NCBI GenBank assembly: GCA_021783515.1
Contig: JAJXTV010000013.1
Span: forward strand, 1-64,000
Origin: Nitrospirota bacterium
GTDB taxonomy: Bacteria; Nitrospirota; Thermodesulfovibrionia; Thermodesulfovibrionales; UBA6898
DNA: 64,000 nucleotides
Reading direction: 5' to 3'
The position numbers and the translations under genes are program-made. The notes under the pieces are model-generated. The model ran no database searches. It saw only the letters and a list, made by a program, of their open reading frames with translations, and was not told where the DNA came from. This document shows positions 24,699-33,718 of the stretch, one piece after another (within the stretch, counting starts at the first letter, position 1; each line of letters begins with the position of its first letter).

Positions 24699-25160
24699 TC
24701 AGGACTTCATATATTCCCGTTCGATCTTCTTTATCTTCCCCAGTCTCCTTACATGTCTCTCCAGGCCGGAGAAGCGGGCGGCAAGAAACCGGTCGACGAT
24801 TTCCTTGGCCAGTTCGGTCCCGACGATCCTTTCTCCCATACAGAGGACGTTCATGTCGTCGTCCTCCACTCCCTGATGGGCAGAGAAGGTATCATGACAG
24901 ATCGCGGCCCTAACCCCCGGAAACTTGTTCGCGGCAATAGAAGCGCCGACGCCGCTTCCGCAAATGAGTATGCCCCTGTCGGCCTCGCCGTCCCGCACCG
25001 CGGCAGCCACCGCCCCCGCAAAGTCCGGATAATCGGACGGCTCAGCGTTCTTTGCGCCGTAATCGAGCACTTCATAACCCTTGCCCGCAAGATACCGTGC
25101 AATCACCTCCTTGAGGGCAAAACCCCCGTGGTCCGCTCCAAGCGCAACCTTCGCCTTCAT
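24699..25160 (-). CDS. rpiB: Ribose-5-phosphate isomerase B
   Basis: RpiB/LacAB family sugar isomerase, 153 residues. VALGADHGGFALKEVIARYL begins the fold; ILICGSGVGASIAANKFPGVRAAICHD carries the active-site Cys and anion-binding loop, followed by EDDDMNVLCMGERIVG. The start ATG overlaps the transketolase stop as TGATG, so the two are translationally coupled. Confidence 0.95.
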   Translation of the reverse strand: MKAKVALGADHGGFALKEVIARYLAGKGYEVLDYGAKNAEPSDYPDFAGAVAAAVRDGEADRGILICGSGVGASIAANKFPGVRAAICHDTFSAHQGVEDDDMNVLCMGERIVGTELAKEIVDRFLAARFSGLERHVRRLGKIKKIEREYMKS

Positions 25161-26989
25161 CACAATTCCCTCACCTTGGCGACAATGGCATCCTTCGATA
25201 TCTCTTCGTAATGGAGAAGCTCGCCGGGCTTTCCGCTTTTCGGCATCTTCCGGACTGCAAGACAATATACCGGCACGTCGATGTCGGCCACGGCGGTCCT
25301 CACCGCTTCACCCATCCCCCCCTCCGCATAGTGGTCTTCTACCGTAATGAAGGCCTGGCAGACGTTCGCCGCCTTCCGGAGGGTCTCCGTGTCCACGGGC
25401 TTGACACTGTAGAGATCGATCACCCGGATGAATATCCCTTCTTTCTTCAGCTCCTCATAGGCGGCGATCGCCTCGTGGAGCGTAATCCCGGCAGCGATGA
25501 CGGCGACCGCGTCCTTGTCGCTCTGCTTCAGCACCTTGGAGCCGCCTATCGGGAAATCCTCGTTGACCCGGTAGATGATCGGCGTCTCTTTTCTCGTGGT
25601 CCGGATATAAACGATCCCTTTATGTTTCGCCGCCTCTTCGACCGCCTTCTCCGTTGCGATCGCATCGGAGGGATACAGCACCACACTGTCCAGTATCGTC
25701 CTGAACATCGCGATGTCCTCCAGCCCCATCTGAGACGGACCGTCCTCGCCGATCGATACCCCCGCATGCGAGCCGGCAAACGTGATATTCCCCTCCGAAT
25801 ACCGGCTCATCCGTATCTGGTCGAACGCACGCGTGAAAAAGGCGGCAAAGGTCGAAACGAACGGCAGTTTCCCCCTGCAGGAGAGCCCGAGCGCGGCCCC
25901 CGCCATGTTCTGCTCCGCGATATACATCTCAAAAAACCTCTCCGGGTATTTCTCCTTGAAGACATCGGAATAGGTCGAGTTGCTCACCTCCGCGTCAAGG
26001 ACGACCATTTCGGGGTATTTCGGGAAGAGGCGCGCCAGGGCGTTGCCGTAGGCCTTCCTCGTAGCCACGGGCTTGTCGGTAAGATAGAGAAGCTTCTGGA
26101 GAGGCTGCGACTGCGGCGCAGGGACTCCCAGGTTCTCGGGTGTCCTGATTTCGCCCCGCAGAGACTTGTCCACCTCTCCCAATTCGGACAGGGCCTGCCC
26201 GAGTTGCTCTTCGCTGAGTGGCTTGCCGTGCCAGCCGTTTCTGTCTTCGATAAAGGAAACGCCCTTGCCTTTTACCGTCCGCGCCAGTATCATCACAGGC
26301 CTGCCCTCCGTCTTCACCGCAATCTCATATGCGGCAAGGACCGCCTCGATATCATGCCCGTCTACTTCGATCGTCTCCCAGCCGAAGGCCGACACGCGTG
26401 TTCGATATGCATTGAGATCATGCCCGTACATCGTCTCGCCCCTCTGCCCGAGCCGGTTCACATCGAGAATTCCGACGAGATTGTCGAGCTTGTAATGGGC
26501 CGCCAGCTGGAGCGCTTCCCACTGCGAGCCCTCGGCCATCTCGCTGTCTCCCAAAAGCACGTAGGTACGATAAGGCAGCTTGTCGACATACTTTGCGTTC
26601 AGCGCCATCCCGAGCCCGATGGGAAGACCCTGACCGAGCGAACCGGTGGCGGCCTCGGCATATCGAAACGCCGGGGTGGGATGTCCCTCAAGGGGGCTTC
26701 CGAATTTTCTCAGGGTCATCAGCTCTTCCTCAGAAACCTTCCCGGCCGCCGCCCAGAGGGCATAAAGGAGCGGCGAGGCATGCCCTTTCGAGAAAATAAG
26801 CCGGTCGTTATTGGGATGTCCCGGCGCGTCCGGATCGAATCTGAAGACGCCGCCGAAGAAAAGACAGGTCATCAGGTCTGTTGCCGAAAGTGACGACGTC
26901 GGGTGGCCGGAACCGGCCGCTGTTGTCGAAACGAGAATATAATAGCGGATCAATCTTGCAAGCGCTTTCACCTTTTCACTGCCGGCCAT
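25160..26989 (-). CDS. tkt: Transketolase
   Basis: Thiamine-diphosphate-dependent transketolase, 609 residues. N-terminal half: GSGHPTSSLSATDLMTCLFFGG, the GDSEMAEGSQWEA ThDP-binding motif ending at NRLGQRG, DGHDIEAV. C-terminal half: EVSNSTYSDVFKEKYPERFFEMYIAEQNMAGAALGL and SHAGVSIGEDGPSQMGLEDIAM. Start chosen at ATG 26987-26989 because GGAGGA lies three bases upstream. First gene of the pentose-phosphate group with rpiB, pgl and rpe-like downstream. The single chain contains both halves; split forms exist in other bacteria. Confidence 0.95.
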   Translation of the reverse strand: MAGSEKVKALARLIRYYILVSTTAAGSGHPTSSLSATDLMTCLFFGGVFRFDPDAPGHPNNDRLIFSKGHASPLLYALWAAAGKVSEEELMTLRKFGSPLEGHPTPAFRYAEAATGSLGQGLPIGLGMALNAKYVDKLPYRTYVLLGDSEMAEGSQWEALQLAAHYKLDNLVGILDVNRLGQRGETMYGHDLNAYRTRVSAFGWETIEVDGHDIEAVLAAYEIAVKTEGRPVMILARTVKGKGVSFIEDRNGWHGKPLSEEQLGQALSELGEVDKSLRGEIRTPENLGVPAPQSQPLQKLLYLTDKPVATRKAYGNALARLFPKYPEMVVLDAEVSNSTYSDVFKEKYPERFFEMYIAEQNMAGAALGLSCRGKLPFVSTFAAFFTRAFDQIRMSRYSEGNITFAGSHAGVSIGEDGPSQMGLEDIAMFRTILDSVVLYPSDAIATEKAVEEAAKHKGIVYIRTTRKETPIIYRVNEDFPIGGSKVLKQSDKDAVAVIAAGITLHEAIAAYEELKKEGIFIRVIDLYSVKPVDTETLRKAANVCQAFITVEDHYAEGGMGEAVRTAVADIDVPVYCLAVRKMPKSGKPGELLHYEEISKDAIVAKVREL

Positions 26990-27227
26990 ATCTCCTCCTT
27001 GCGCGGAATCCTCGGATGTCTTCATGCGGCGTTACATACGTTCCTATTGTAACAGTCCCCTCCCTCATGTCAACAATGCAACGCGGATTGCCTCATCGCG
27101 AATCACGCCGGATTCCTGCGGCCGCGGCAACCTCCGCCTTTTTCGGCGGTAAAGCCGACGGTCGCCGCTTCTAAGAAACAGCCGCCATATGATATGATAA
27201 AAGACTTTTTTATATCGGGAGGAAGAG

Positions 27228-28295
27228 ATGTCCAAGACATACAGGATTGGGGTGATTCCGGGCGACGGCACGGGACCGGAAGTGGTTGCCGAAGGCATTA
27301 AGGTCATGAATGCGGTGTCTCAGCGGTTCGGCTTTAAGACCGATCTCACCTATTTCGATTTCGGGGGAGACCGTTACCTGAAGACAGGCGAGGTCCTGCC
27401 GGCCGACGCGGTCGAGCAGCTGCAGAAGTTCGATGCGCTCTACCTCGGCGCCATCGGCCACCCGGACGTCAAACCCGGCATCCTCGAAAAAGGGATCCTT
27501 CTGAAGCTTCGCTTCGACCTCGACCAGTATATCAATCTCAGACCGGTGAAACTCTACCCCGGCGTCGAATGTCCCCTGAAAGACAAGAGGCCCGAGGACA
27601 TCGATTTCGTCGTGGTTCGGGAGAATACGGAAGGGCTGTATGCCGGCGCCGGCGGCACCCTGAAGAAGGGCACAGCCGACGAAGTGGCGATACAGGAGTC
27701 GATCAATACCAGAAAAGGCGTCGAGCGCTGCATCCGTTATGCCTTTGAATACTGCCGGAAGCGGAACAAGATGAAAAAACTCACGCTCTGCGGAAAGACG
27801 AACGTCCTCACCTTCGCCTTCGACCTCTGGGAGCGGACGTTTTACGAGGTGGCCAAGGAGTATCCCGACATCAAAGCGGATTACGCGCACGTCGACGCCA
27901 TCACAATGTGGTTCGTGAAGAATCCCGAATGGTTCGACGTCATCGTCACCGACAACATGTTCGGAGACATCATCACCGATCTCGGCGCCATGATCCAGGG
28001 AGGAATGGGCATTGCCGCAGGAGGCAACATCAACCCTCAGGGCGTCTCGATGTTCGAACCGATAGGCGGATCGGCGCCGAAGTACAAGGGGAAGAACGTC
28101 ATCAACCCGCTGGCGGCGATCTGCGCGGGCGGGATGATGCTCGAATATCTCGGCGAGGACGAGGCAGGCAAGGCGGTGGAAAAGGCGGTCATGGAAGTGA
28201 CCGGCAAGCACATCAGGAGTCTTGCCGCGGGTCAGATGGGGCTGAGTACTGCGGAGGCCGGAGACCTGGTCGCCAAAATCGCAGCGACGATCTGA
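27228..28295 (+). CDS. leuB: 3-isopropylmalate dehydrogenase
   Basis: Decarboxylating dehydrogenase of leucine biosynthesis (isocitrate/isopropylmalate family). Motifs: [55 protein letters not shown], and the metal-site [31 protein letters not shown], then [19 protein letters not shown]. 355 aa. A TATGAT box and GGGAGGAAGAG precede the ATG. leuC and leuD lie 22 kb to the right, so the pathway genes are split. Tartrate/isocitrate specificity cannot be fully excluded but leuCD presence favours LeuB. Confidence 0.9.
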   Translation: MSKTYRIGVIPGDGTGPEVVAEGIKVMNAVSQRFGFKTDLTYFDFGGDRYLKTGEVLPADAVEQLQKFDALYLGAIGHPDVKPGILEKGILLKLRFDLDQYINLRPVKLYPGVECPLKDKRPEDIDFVVVRENTEGLYAGAGGTLKKGTADEVAIQESINTRKGVERCIRYAFEYCRKRNKMKKLTLCGKTNVLTFAFDLWERTFYEVAKEYPDIKADYAHVDAITMWFVKNPEWFDVIVTDNMFGDIITDLGAMIQGGMGIAAGGNINPQGVSMFEPIGGSAPKYKGKNVINPLAAICAGGMMLEYLGEDEAGKAVEKAVMEVTGKHIRSLAAGQMGLSTAEAGDLVAKIAATI

Positions 28296-28304
28296 GAAAC
28301 GGAT

Positions 28305-30545
28305 TCAGCCGGCGATCCGCTTTTTCGACAGCGCCGTCCGTATCGATGCGGCGATGTCGCTTTGGCCGAAGGGTTTCTGCAGAAAACCCGCTGCGCCGTC
28401 CCGGATGAGCTCCTCCATCCCTTCATACCCGTCCCGGCTGTAGCCGGAACAGAGCAGGATCGCAACGTCGGACCGGATCGCCTTTAGCATGCGGTATGCT
28501 TCCGTCCCGCTCATTTCCGGCATCATCATATCGAGGATCACCAGCGCTATCTCATCCTTCATTTCCCTGAATATCGTCAGTCCCGAGGCCGCCCCTTCCG
28601 CCATCATCACCGTATAACCCAGAGGAGTAAGCATGTCCCGGTATATGTCCCGCACGGAGGCGTCATCGTCAATCACCAGGATGGTTTCCGCCCCTCTGAT
28701 TTCCCCGCGGTCCGCGACGTCGTCGCAGCAGCCGTCTCCCGCGGGAAGGAAGACATGGAATCGGGTCCCCTTGCCGGTCTCGCTATGGAGATGGATATAG
28801 CCCCCGTGGTTCTCGACAATCGAATGCACCATATAAAGACCGAGCCCCGTCCCCTTTCCCGCTTCCTTGGTGGTATAAAAAGGCTCGAATATCCTTTCCT
28901 TCGTCGCTCCGTCCATTCCCGTGCCGGTATCGGAAACCGTCAACTCCACAAAGCGGTCGCCATCCTCCCGGCCGTTCGGAGGGGCATCCCCCTGCTCTGC
29001 CGGCACCGAGGTCCCGATCGTCAGCCGCCCACCGTCAGGCATCGCGTCGCGGGCGTTCACGGTCAGATTCAGGACCACCTGCTGCAGCTGCGAAGGGTCC
29101 GCCGCTATCTTCGGCAGGCCTTCCCCGTAATGCACCTCTATCTCGATCGTCTTCGGGATGCTTCTGCCGAGGAGTTCGACCGCCCCTTTCACCACTTCGT
29201 TGATGTCGACGCTCTTGATCTCCATCTTCTCTTTGCGTGTGATCGAAAGAATTGTCTTGGTGAGTTCGGCGCCCCTCTTCGCTGCGTGATGAATGATCTT
29301 CACGGGGTGATGGAAAACGTCTCCTTCCTGCGTCATATCGAGCAGCATTTCCGAATACCCGAGTATCGCCTGCAGCAGATTGTTGAAGTCATGCGCGATA
29401 CCCCCCGCGAGGGTGCCGACCGCGGTGAGTTTCTGCGACCTCAGAAGCCTTTCCTCCAGGCCCTTCTTCTCTGTGATGTCGATCAGGTATCCGTCGTACC
29501 CTTTCAGGACGCCGTTTTCCGCCGTCGCGGGGTAGAGAGACAATAACACGGTCAGTTCGTCCGAATCCCTCCCGCGGACGCTTTCCTCAAGATGTTCGGC
29601 GTTTCCGGCCTGCGCCTTCCGAAAACAGACCGTCACCCTCTCCTCTCCCCTCAGGATATCCGAAAAACGGGCCGCTTCTCCGAAGAGGTCGCGAAATTTT
29701 GAATTCGCCTCGACAATGGCGCCGCCGGCATCAAGTCTGAAGATCGCATGCTCGACCCGATCGAAAAGCTCCCGGATCCTGTTTTCGGAATCGACAAGCT
29801 TCGACTCCCTTTCCTTGATCGCCATGCTCATCTTGTTGAAGGCCGCCCCGAGCGCCCCCACCTCGTCGGCCGAAGAGACGTTCCTGACCTCGGGATACTC
29901 ACCCCTTTCGATTCTCTTTGCGGCAAGGGAAAGGGCCACAAGAGGTTTCGTAGCAATCGTCATGAGAATGAAGACGGCGATGCTGCTGCCGATAGTAAAC
30001 AGCAGCGCAAGCAGAAAGCCCCTCACCACGATCTTCTTCGCACCCTCATTCATGACGTCTTTCGAAAAACCGAGCCTCACCCATCCGATATGCTCCCTCA
30101 GTTCGCCGGACCCCGGATCGGAGTGAAAAATATCGATATCCTCCTTCGGCCTCACGCTGAAAATCGGGGCGTAGAACACAAGCATGTTACCGACGTCCTG
30201 CATGGCGATCGGGACGTCCGCAGAAAGAGAAGGGTCCCGGCCCGGAACTGCGGCGCCATCCTGGATGAGGAGATTCATCCTGTCGTCGAAAAAGGCGAGC
30301 GAGGAGACTTCGGAACTGGCCCTGACCGTCGTCACGACACCCCGGAGAAGCTCGGGATTGCCGGAAAGGACGGGCAGCTCGCCCGCCCTCGTCGCCAGGG
30401 TGGTGATCGCCTCGGCCCTCTTGATGATCTCGGTCCGGACGATATTTTTTTCGGTCTTGATGGCATCGAAGGTATAGACCGCCGACACGATGCCGAGGAT
30501 AGGAAGGATGAGGAGGAGCGCCTTTTTCCTGAAGGTCATTCTCAT
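28305..30545 (-). CDS. Hybrid sensor histidine kinase (HAMP-PAS-HisKA-HATPase-REC)
   Basis: 746-residue membrane sensor. Order: helix 1 (ALLLILPILGIVSAVYTF), periplasmic domain to about residue 180, helix 2 (FLLALLFTIGSSIAVFILM), HAMP (about 205-255), PAS (about 265-365), HisKA with phospho-acceptor LAGGIAHDFNNLLQAILGYSEML, HATPase with N box LNLTVNARDAMPDG, G1 DTGTGM and GTGLGLYMVHSIV, and a C-terminal receiver with acidic DDDAS, phospho-Asp in LVILDMMMPEMSG and Lys in QKPFG. No output domain, so the signal must pass to a partner encoded elsewhere. Ten bases separate it from the upstream binding-protein gene, implying the two work together as a sensor pair. Confidence 0.93.
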   Translation of the reverse strand: MRMTFRKKALLLILPILGIVSAVYTFDAIKTEKNIVRTEIIKRAEAITTLATRAGELPVLSGNPELLRGVVTTVRASSEVSSLAFFDDRMNLLIQDGAAVPGRDPSLSADVPIAMQDVGNMLVFYAPIFSVRPKEDIDIFHSDPGSGELREHIGWVRLGFSKDVMNEGAKKIVVRGFLLALLFTIGSSIAVFILMTIATKPLVALSLAAKRIERGEYPEVRNVSSADEVGALGAAFNKMSMAIKERESKLVDSENRIRELFDRVEHAIFRLDAGGAIVEANSKFRDLFGEAARFSDILRGEERVTVCFRKAQAGNAEHLEESVRGRDSDELTVLLSLYPATAENGVLKGYDGYLIDITEKKGLEERLLRSQKLTAVGTLAGGIAHDFNNLLQAILGYSEMLLDMTQEGDVFHHPVKIIHHAAKRGAELTKTILSITRKEKMEIKSVDINEVVKGAVELLGRSIPKTIEIEVHYGEGLPKIAADPSQLQQVVLNLTVNARDAMPDGGRLTIGTSVPAEQGDAPPNGREDGDRFVELTVSDTGTGMDGATKERIFEPFYTTKEAGKGTGLGLYMVHSIVENHGGYIHLHSETGKGTRFHVFLPAGDGCCDDVADRGEIRGAETILVIDDDASVRDIYRDMLTPLGYTVMMAEGAASGLTIFREMKDEIALVILDMMMPEMSGTEAYRMLKAIRSDVAILLCSGYSRDGYEGMEELIRDGAAGFLQKPFGQSDIAASIRTALSKKRIAG

Positions 30546-30555
30546 TCCCGCCCCT

Positions 30556-31455
30556 CTAGGGATATGCCTTCCTCGCCTTTTGCAGGAGCTCGGCAGGCAG
30601 ATGGATCTTCATCTTTGCTGCGGTCGACTTGTTGACATACAACACGAAGTTCCGGGGAGGAGAAGACGGTATCCGGCCGATGTCGACTCCACGCATCGCC
30701 TCGGATGCATCCTCACCGATATGCCGGCCAACATGGACCGGGTCAAAGACCAGCGCAAGGAGCGCCCCTTCCTTTACGCTTCTTTCCGAAACCCCCAGGA
30801 CGGGTATCCCCTTTCTGAAGGAAGAGAGATAAATTTCCTCGAGGGCCGCTGTGGTCAGCAGGGCGACGTCCGGAAGAAGGAGGATCGCGTCGCATGAATC
30901 GAGCTTCCTGACCGCCTCGACAAGCTCGATGGTACTCTTTACGCGGTGTGGCATCACCTGCGGATCGTCTCCGTCTTCAAGGGTCCGGAGAAGACCGGAG
31001 CTTCCGACGACGGCAATCCGCTTCACGGAAGGGATGTATCTCCTGATAAGGGCCGAATATTCCCTGACAGGGGTCGCCATATAAAAACCGGTGGTATTCG
31101 GCCTCGACACGGGAGGAGGAGTCACGACAAGGTCGTAAATCACGGGGGTCGACGCGGGGAGACGCAGCGCCTCCTGCAGCGCCTCCCTCCCGAGCGCCAC
31201 GACAACCTTCGCATCCTCTTTCTGGGCGATGCGATTCAGCCGGTCTCTCGCATCCGAAGGGGAATATACCTTGACCGTCGCATCGAGGGTCTCCCTGATG
31301 CCCGATATGATTTCCACTACGGGCGAGAGGCGAGTATCGCCGATGACGAGCACGTCAGCGGCCTCGGCCGTTGAGAGAAGGAGAAGGACGACAAACAAGA
31401 CAAGGGGAAATAACTCTCTTTTTTTAAATTGCCTCAGAACCCTCGCCCCTGACAT
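30556..31455 (-). CDS. Periplasmic ABC-type substrate-binding protein, sensor-associated
   Basis: 299-residue exported protein of the ABC_sub_bind (TrpX-like) type. Signal peptide KRELFPLVLFVVLLLLSTAEA, then two Rossmann-like lobes: DVLVIGDTRLSPVVEIISGIRE, VVALGREALQEAL, VIYDLVVTPPPVSRPNTTGFYM, KRIAVVGSSG, CDAILLLPDVALLTTAALEEI. No ABC permease or ATPase is encoded nearby. It is directly followed by the hybrid kinase, so I infer that it delivers a ligand signal to the kinase periplasmic domain. A dedicated promoter lies upstream. Ligand unknown. Confidence 0.82.
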   Translation of the reverse strand: MSGARVLRQFKKRELFPLVLFVVLLLLSTAEAADVLVIGDTRLSPVVEIISGIRETLDATVKVYSPSDARDRLNRIAQKEDAKVVVALGREALQEALRLPASTPVIYDLVVTPPPVSRPNTTGFYMATPVREYSALIRRYIPSVKRIAVVGSSGLLRTLEDGDDPQVMPHRVKSTIELVEAVRKLDSCDAILLLPDVALLTTAALEEIYLSSFRKGIPVLGVSERSVKEGALLALVFDPVHVGRHIGEDASEAMRGVDIGRIPSSPPRNFVLYVNKSTAAKMKIHLPAELLQKARKAYP

Positions 31456-31493
31456 ATAGTCCGCCCTGCTACCCCCGATTCAAGAAGTGACCT

Positions 31494-31522
31494 ATTATAA
31501 ACATCCCAGGGGAAAAGCTCAA
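31494..31522 (-). promoter_or_regulatory. Sigma-70 promoter for the binding protein-kinase pair
   Basis: Minus strand TTGAGC (31517-31522), 17 bases, TATAAT (31494-31499), about 40 bases before the start codon. The -35 box overlaps the last codon and stop of the MFS gene. Confidence 0.6.
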
Positions 31523-32076
31523 TTGTTTTTTGGCTCCTGTATGAAGAAGAGAAGCGCGGTAGAACATACGATGACGATTGCGCCGAAATAAAATATCGCC
31601 TTCAGGCCGTAATACTTCGCGAGATACCCCCCGAGGATGAACCCCGCCGCGGTAAATACGCTCACCAGGGCGTTGAACCTCCCGATCTCAGAGCCCCTGT
31701 TGTCGGCCCGGGTGAGGTCGGCAAGCAGCGAGCCCCTGATGGTAAGGCTCACCGCGTTCGTCACGCCCAGAAGCGCCTGGAGGATATAGATCTGATATGT
31801 CTGACTGACGACCGTATACGAGAAGAGGACAAAGGCGTCGATGTAGGCCATACCAAAGAGAAAGGGCTTCCTCCCGAGCCTGTCCGAATAGCGGCCGACG
31901 TAATATGAAGAGGCCGCCTGCACGAGGATCATGATGCTGAAGGCATAGCCGAGCTTCTCCATGCCGCCGCTCTTCCCGGCGATGTAGAGGGTATAGAAGG
32001 GGCCGATCATGCCGTAGACCACGCCCCAGACGGAATTGACGAGGGTGAAGACGAGGAGGCTGCTGATCTTCCTCAC
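31519..32076 (-). CDS. Half-size MFS transporter in the peptide-maturase operon
   Basis: 185-residue protein with six helices equal to the N-terminal half of a major facilitator: TLVNSVWGVVYGMIGPFYTLYI, the loop 2-3 motif YVGRYSDRLGRKPFLFG (motif A), and a sixth helix ending FFIQEPKNN. Only 63 bases separate its stop from the next gene, so a second half is not hidden downstream. The first codon is GTG, 10 bases after the radical SAM gene. Either a truncated gene kept by chance or a half transporter that dimerises; export of the modified peptide is the natural contextual role. Confidence 0.8.
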   Translation of the reverse strand: MRKISSLLVFTLVNSVWGVVYGMIGPFYTLYIAGKSGGMEKLGYAFSIMILVQAASSYYVGRYSDRLGRKPFLFGMAYIDAFVLFSYTVVSQTYQIYILQALLGVTNAVSLTIRGSLLADLTRADNRGSEIGRFNALVSVFTAAGFILGGYLAKYYGLKAIFYFGAIVIVCSTALLFFIQEPKNN

Positions 32077-32086
32077 GGGGTGGCGC

Positions 32087-33394
32087 CTATGCTCCCTTTG
32101 TCTTGCGCCGGTATCTGATATCCTGCTTGACCATCGCTCCCAGGGTAGCGTCCAGATAGGGTTTCTTGCAGTCCTTGCGGTCGACCCTCCCCTCCCGCAG
32201 ATAGGTCATATATTTGCAGCCGCCGAAACACAGCGGCAGGTATTCGCAGCCGAGGCATTCGTCGTCTTTCCAGATGTCGAGTTTATGCGAATCGGAATAG
32301 TCGGTCATCCCCTCCCTGACGTTTCCGGTCTCGAAGCCCTTCTTTCCGATAAAACCGGGACACTTATAGAGGGTCCCGTCGAAATGCACCACATAAAAGT
32401 TCTTCAGCTCCACCTGGCAGGGCATCGGCAATATCTTCGGCGTGGAATAGCCCCGCTTCAATATCTCTTCCCTCAGATAAAGCCCAGCCTCAACGAGCCA
32501 GGGCTCGTTTATGGACATGCAGCCGTCGACGAAATCGGCGGGCGACGTGTCACCCTTTTCGCGGCCCATCACCGGGTCGAACTTCACCTGAGAAATCTTG
32601 CCGGGACCGAGACCTTCGCCTTCGAGATAGTCGAGAAGCCTCGGGAAGTCCTTGAAATTCTTACGGCCGAAGTTTCCGCCGATGCCGACCTTCACGATAT
32701 CGCAGGTATCCTTTATGTTCCTGATCAATATGTCAAAGCTCCCGCCTCCGCCCTTAAAAGGCCTGCATCTGTTATGCAGTTCGGCGGTGCCGTCGAGCGT
32801 GATCTTGACGTTTTGCATCCCGAGCGCCTTCAGTTCCCCGGCCACCTTCCGCTTAAAGAGAGAGCCGTTCGATACGAGGCTGAAGGTATATTCGGCCCCC
32901 TTCGATTCAGCAAAGGACTTTACGGCGCGGGAGATATAGACGATCAAGTCCTTGCTCAGGAGAGGCTCGCCGCCGAAGAAGTCTATATTAATCGACTTCT
33001 TCGTTTCGCTGAATCTATTCTTTATGAACTCAACGACATGGTCCGCCGTTTCCAAAGACATGTAAAGCTTGCCCTTCATGTCTCCCTCATAGCAGTATAC
33101 GCAGGCGAAGTTGCAGTCCATGTTCAGGACGACGGTAACACTCATTCCCGTGTCGCTTCTGTTGATGCCGTCGATGAAGCCGAGCATCGATCTCTTCTCG
33201 TCCATCCCTTCGGAAATAATGACACCAAGGTCGGATAGGGTCGCCAACGATTCGGAAGACAGTGAGCCCCTCTCTGCCGATTCGAGAAGCTGTTTTTTAA
33301 GGACCGAGACCGACGCCTTCTTTGTCGAATAAACGAGAATGCTTTCGGGCTTTTCTTCGAGGGGGTATATTTTTATGTATTTAGATACGTGCAT
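32087..33394 (-). CDS. Radical SAM/SPASM peptide maturase
   Basis: 435-residue radical SAM enzyme. An N-terminal ~90-residue region precedes NMDCNFACVYCYEG (Cx3Cx2C cluster motif), FFGGEPLL (SAM-binding GGE), SNGSLF and TLDGTAELHNRCRPFKGGGG. The C-terminal SPASM region has CQVELKN, DGTLYKCPGF and the cysteine-rich CLGCEYLPLCFGGCKY ... DCKKPY, ligands for auxiliary 4Fe-4S clusters. Such enzymes modify ribosomal peptides (thioether or related cross-links). It resembles, from memory, maturases annotated with 'geopeptide' precursors in Geobacter. Start at ATG 33392-33394, just beyond the attenuator; a 33-residue Cys-containing precursor is encoded 69 bases upstream. Confidence 0.92.
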   Translation of the reverse strand: MHVSKYIKIYPLEEKPESILVYSTKKASVSVLKKQLLESAERGSLSSESLATLSDLGVIISEGMDEKRSMLGFIDGINRSDTGMSVTVVLNMDCNFACVYCYEGDMKGKLYMSLETADHVVEFIKNRFSETKKSINIDFFGGEPLLSKDLIVYISRAVKSFAESKGAEYTFSLVSNGSLFKRKVAGELKALGMQNVKITLDGTAELHNRCRPFKGGGGSFDILIRNIKDTCDIVKVGIGGNFGRKNFKDFPRLLDYLEGEGLGPGKISQVKFDPVMGREKGDTSPADFVDGCMSINEPWLVEAGLYLREEILKRGYSTPKILPMPCQVELKNFYVVHFDGTLYKCPGFIGKKGFETGNVREGMTDYSDSHKLDIWKDDECLGCEYLPLCFGGCKYMTYLREGRVDRKDCKKPYLDATLGAMVKQDIRYRRKTKGA

Positions 33395-33410
33395 CACAAA
33401 TTCTTTCTGC

Positions 33411-33441
33411 AAAAAAAAAGGAGAGATGTCTCCATCTCCCC
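33411..33441 (-). terminator. Attenuator/terminator between precursor peptide and maturase
   Basis: On the minus strand GGGGAGATG (33441-33433) pairs with CATCTCTCC (33428-33420), loop GAGA, one G-U pair, followed by nine T residues (33419-33411). It lies between the peptide stop and the maturase start. Partial termination here would give many peptide transcripts per maturase transcript, the stoichiometry expected for RiPP precursors. Confidence 0.8.
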
Positions 33442-33463
33442 GTCTCCGGTATTGCCTCTTTTC

Positions 33464-33565
33464 CTACTTGATAGGTATAAGGGCGGCGCCGCAGCATGCG
33501 CCCATCGGGCCGACAACCGTCAGGTCGATGCCGCCATCGAGCACTTCGATCTCTTCTTTTACCAT
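33464..33565 (-). CDS. Precursor-like peptide of the radical SAM system (33 aa)
   Basis: Begins MVKEEIEVLDGGIDLTVV (leader-like, acidic) and ends GPMGACCGAALIPIK, a core-like tail with adjacent Cys24-Cys25 among Gly/Ala. Start ATG 33563-33565 has an ideal ribosome site (GGAGG, five-base spacing) and a consensus promoter 57 bases upstream; stop is TAG at 33464-33466. Too short for most gene finders. It is followed by a terminator-like hairpin and then the radical SAM/SPASM maturase, and sits downstream of a TonB-dependent receptor. Sequence, signals and context together make it very likely the maturase substrate. The modification (Cys thioether to Gly/Ala/Asp, or other) and the mature product are unknown. 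Confidence 0.85.
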   Translation of the reverse strand: MVKEEIEVLDGGIDLTVVGPMGACCGAALIPIK

Positions 33566-33621
33566 TGGATCCTCCTTTTAATGATGTGGTACTAATCGGG
33601 GTTGCCTTGATAAGTTATGCA

Positions 33622-33650
33622 AATATACCACAGGAAATATGACTTGTCAA
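33622..33650 (-). promoter_or_regulatory. Consensus sigma-70 promoter of the precursor peptide
   Basis: TTGACA (33645-33650), 17-base spacer, TATATT (33622-33627) on the minus strand; expected transcription start near 33614, leaving a leader of about 50 bases. Close to perfect, so strong expression of the short peptide message is likely. Confidence 0.8.
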
Positions 33651-33718
33651 GGGAAATATGCAAAAAAATAATATCCGAATGTCACCCATCAAAAAGTCGT
33701 ATTACGAAGCGATAAACA

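Noticed and set aside
25211-26893. 560-codon plus-strand frame
   Set aside because: Antisense to transketolase; composition is that of a shadow frame.
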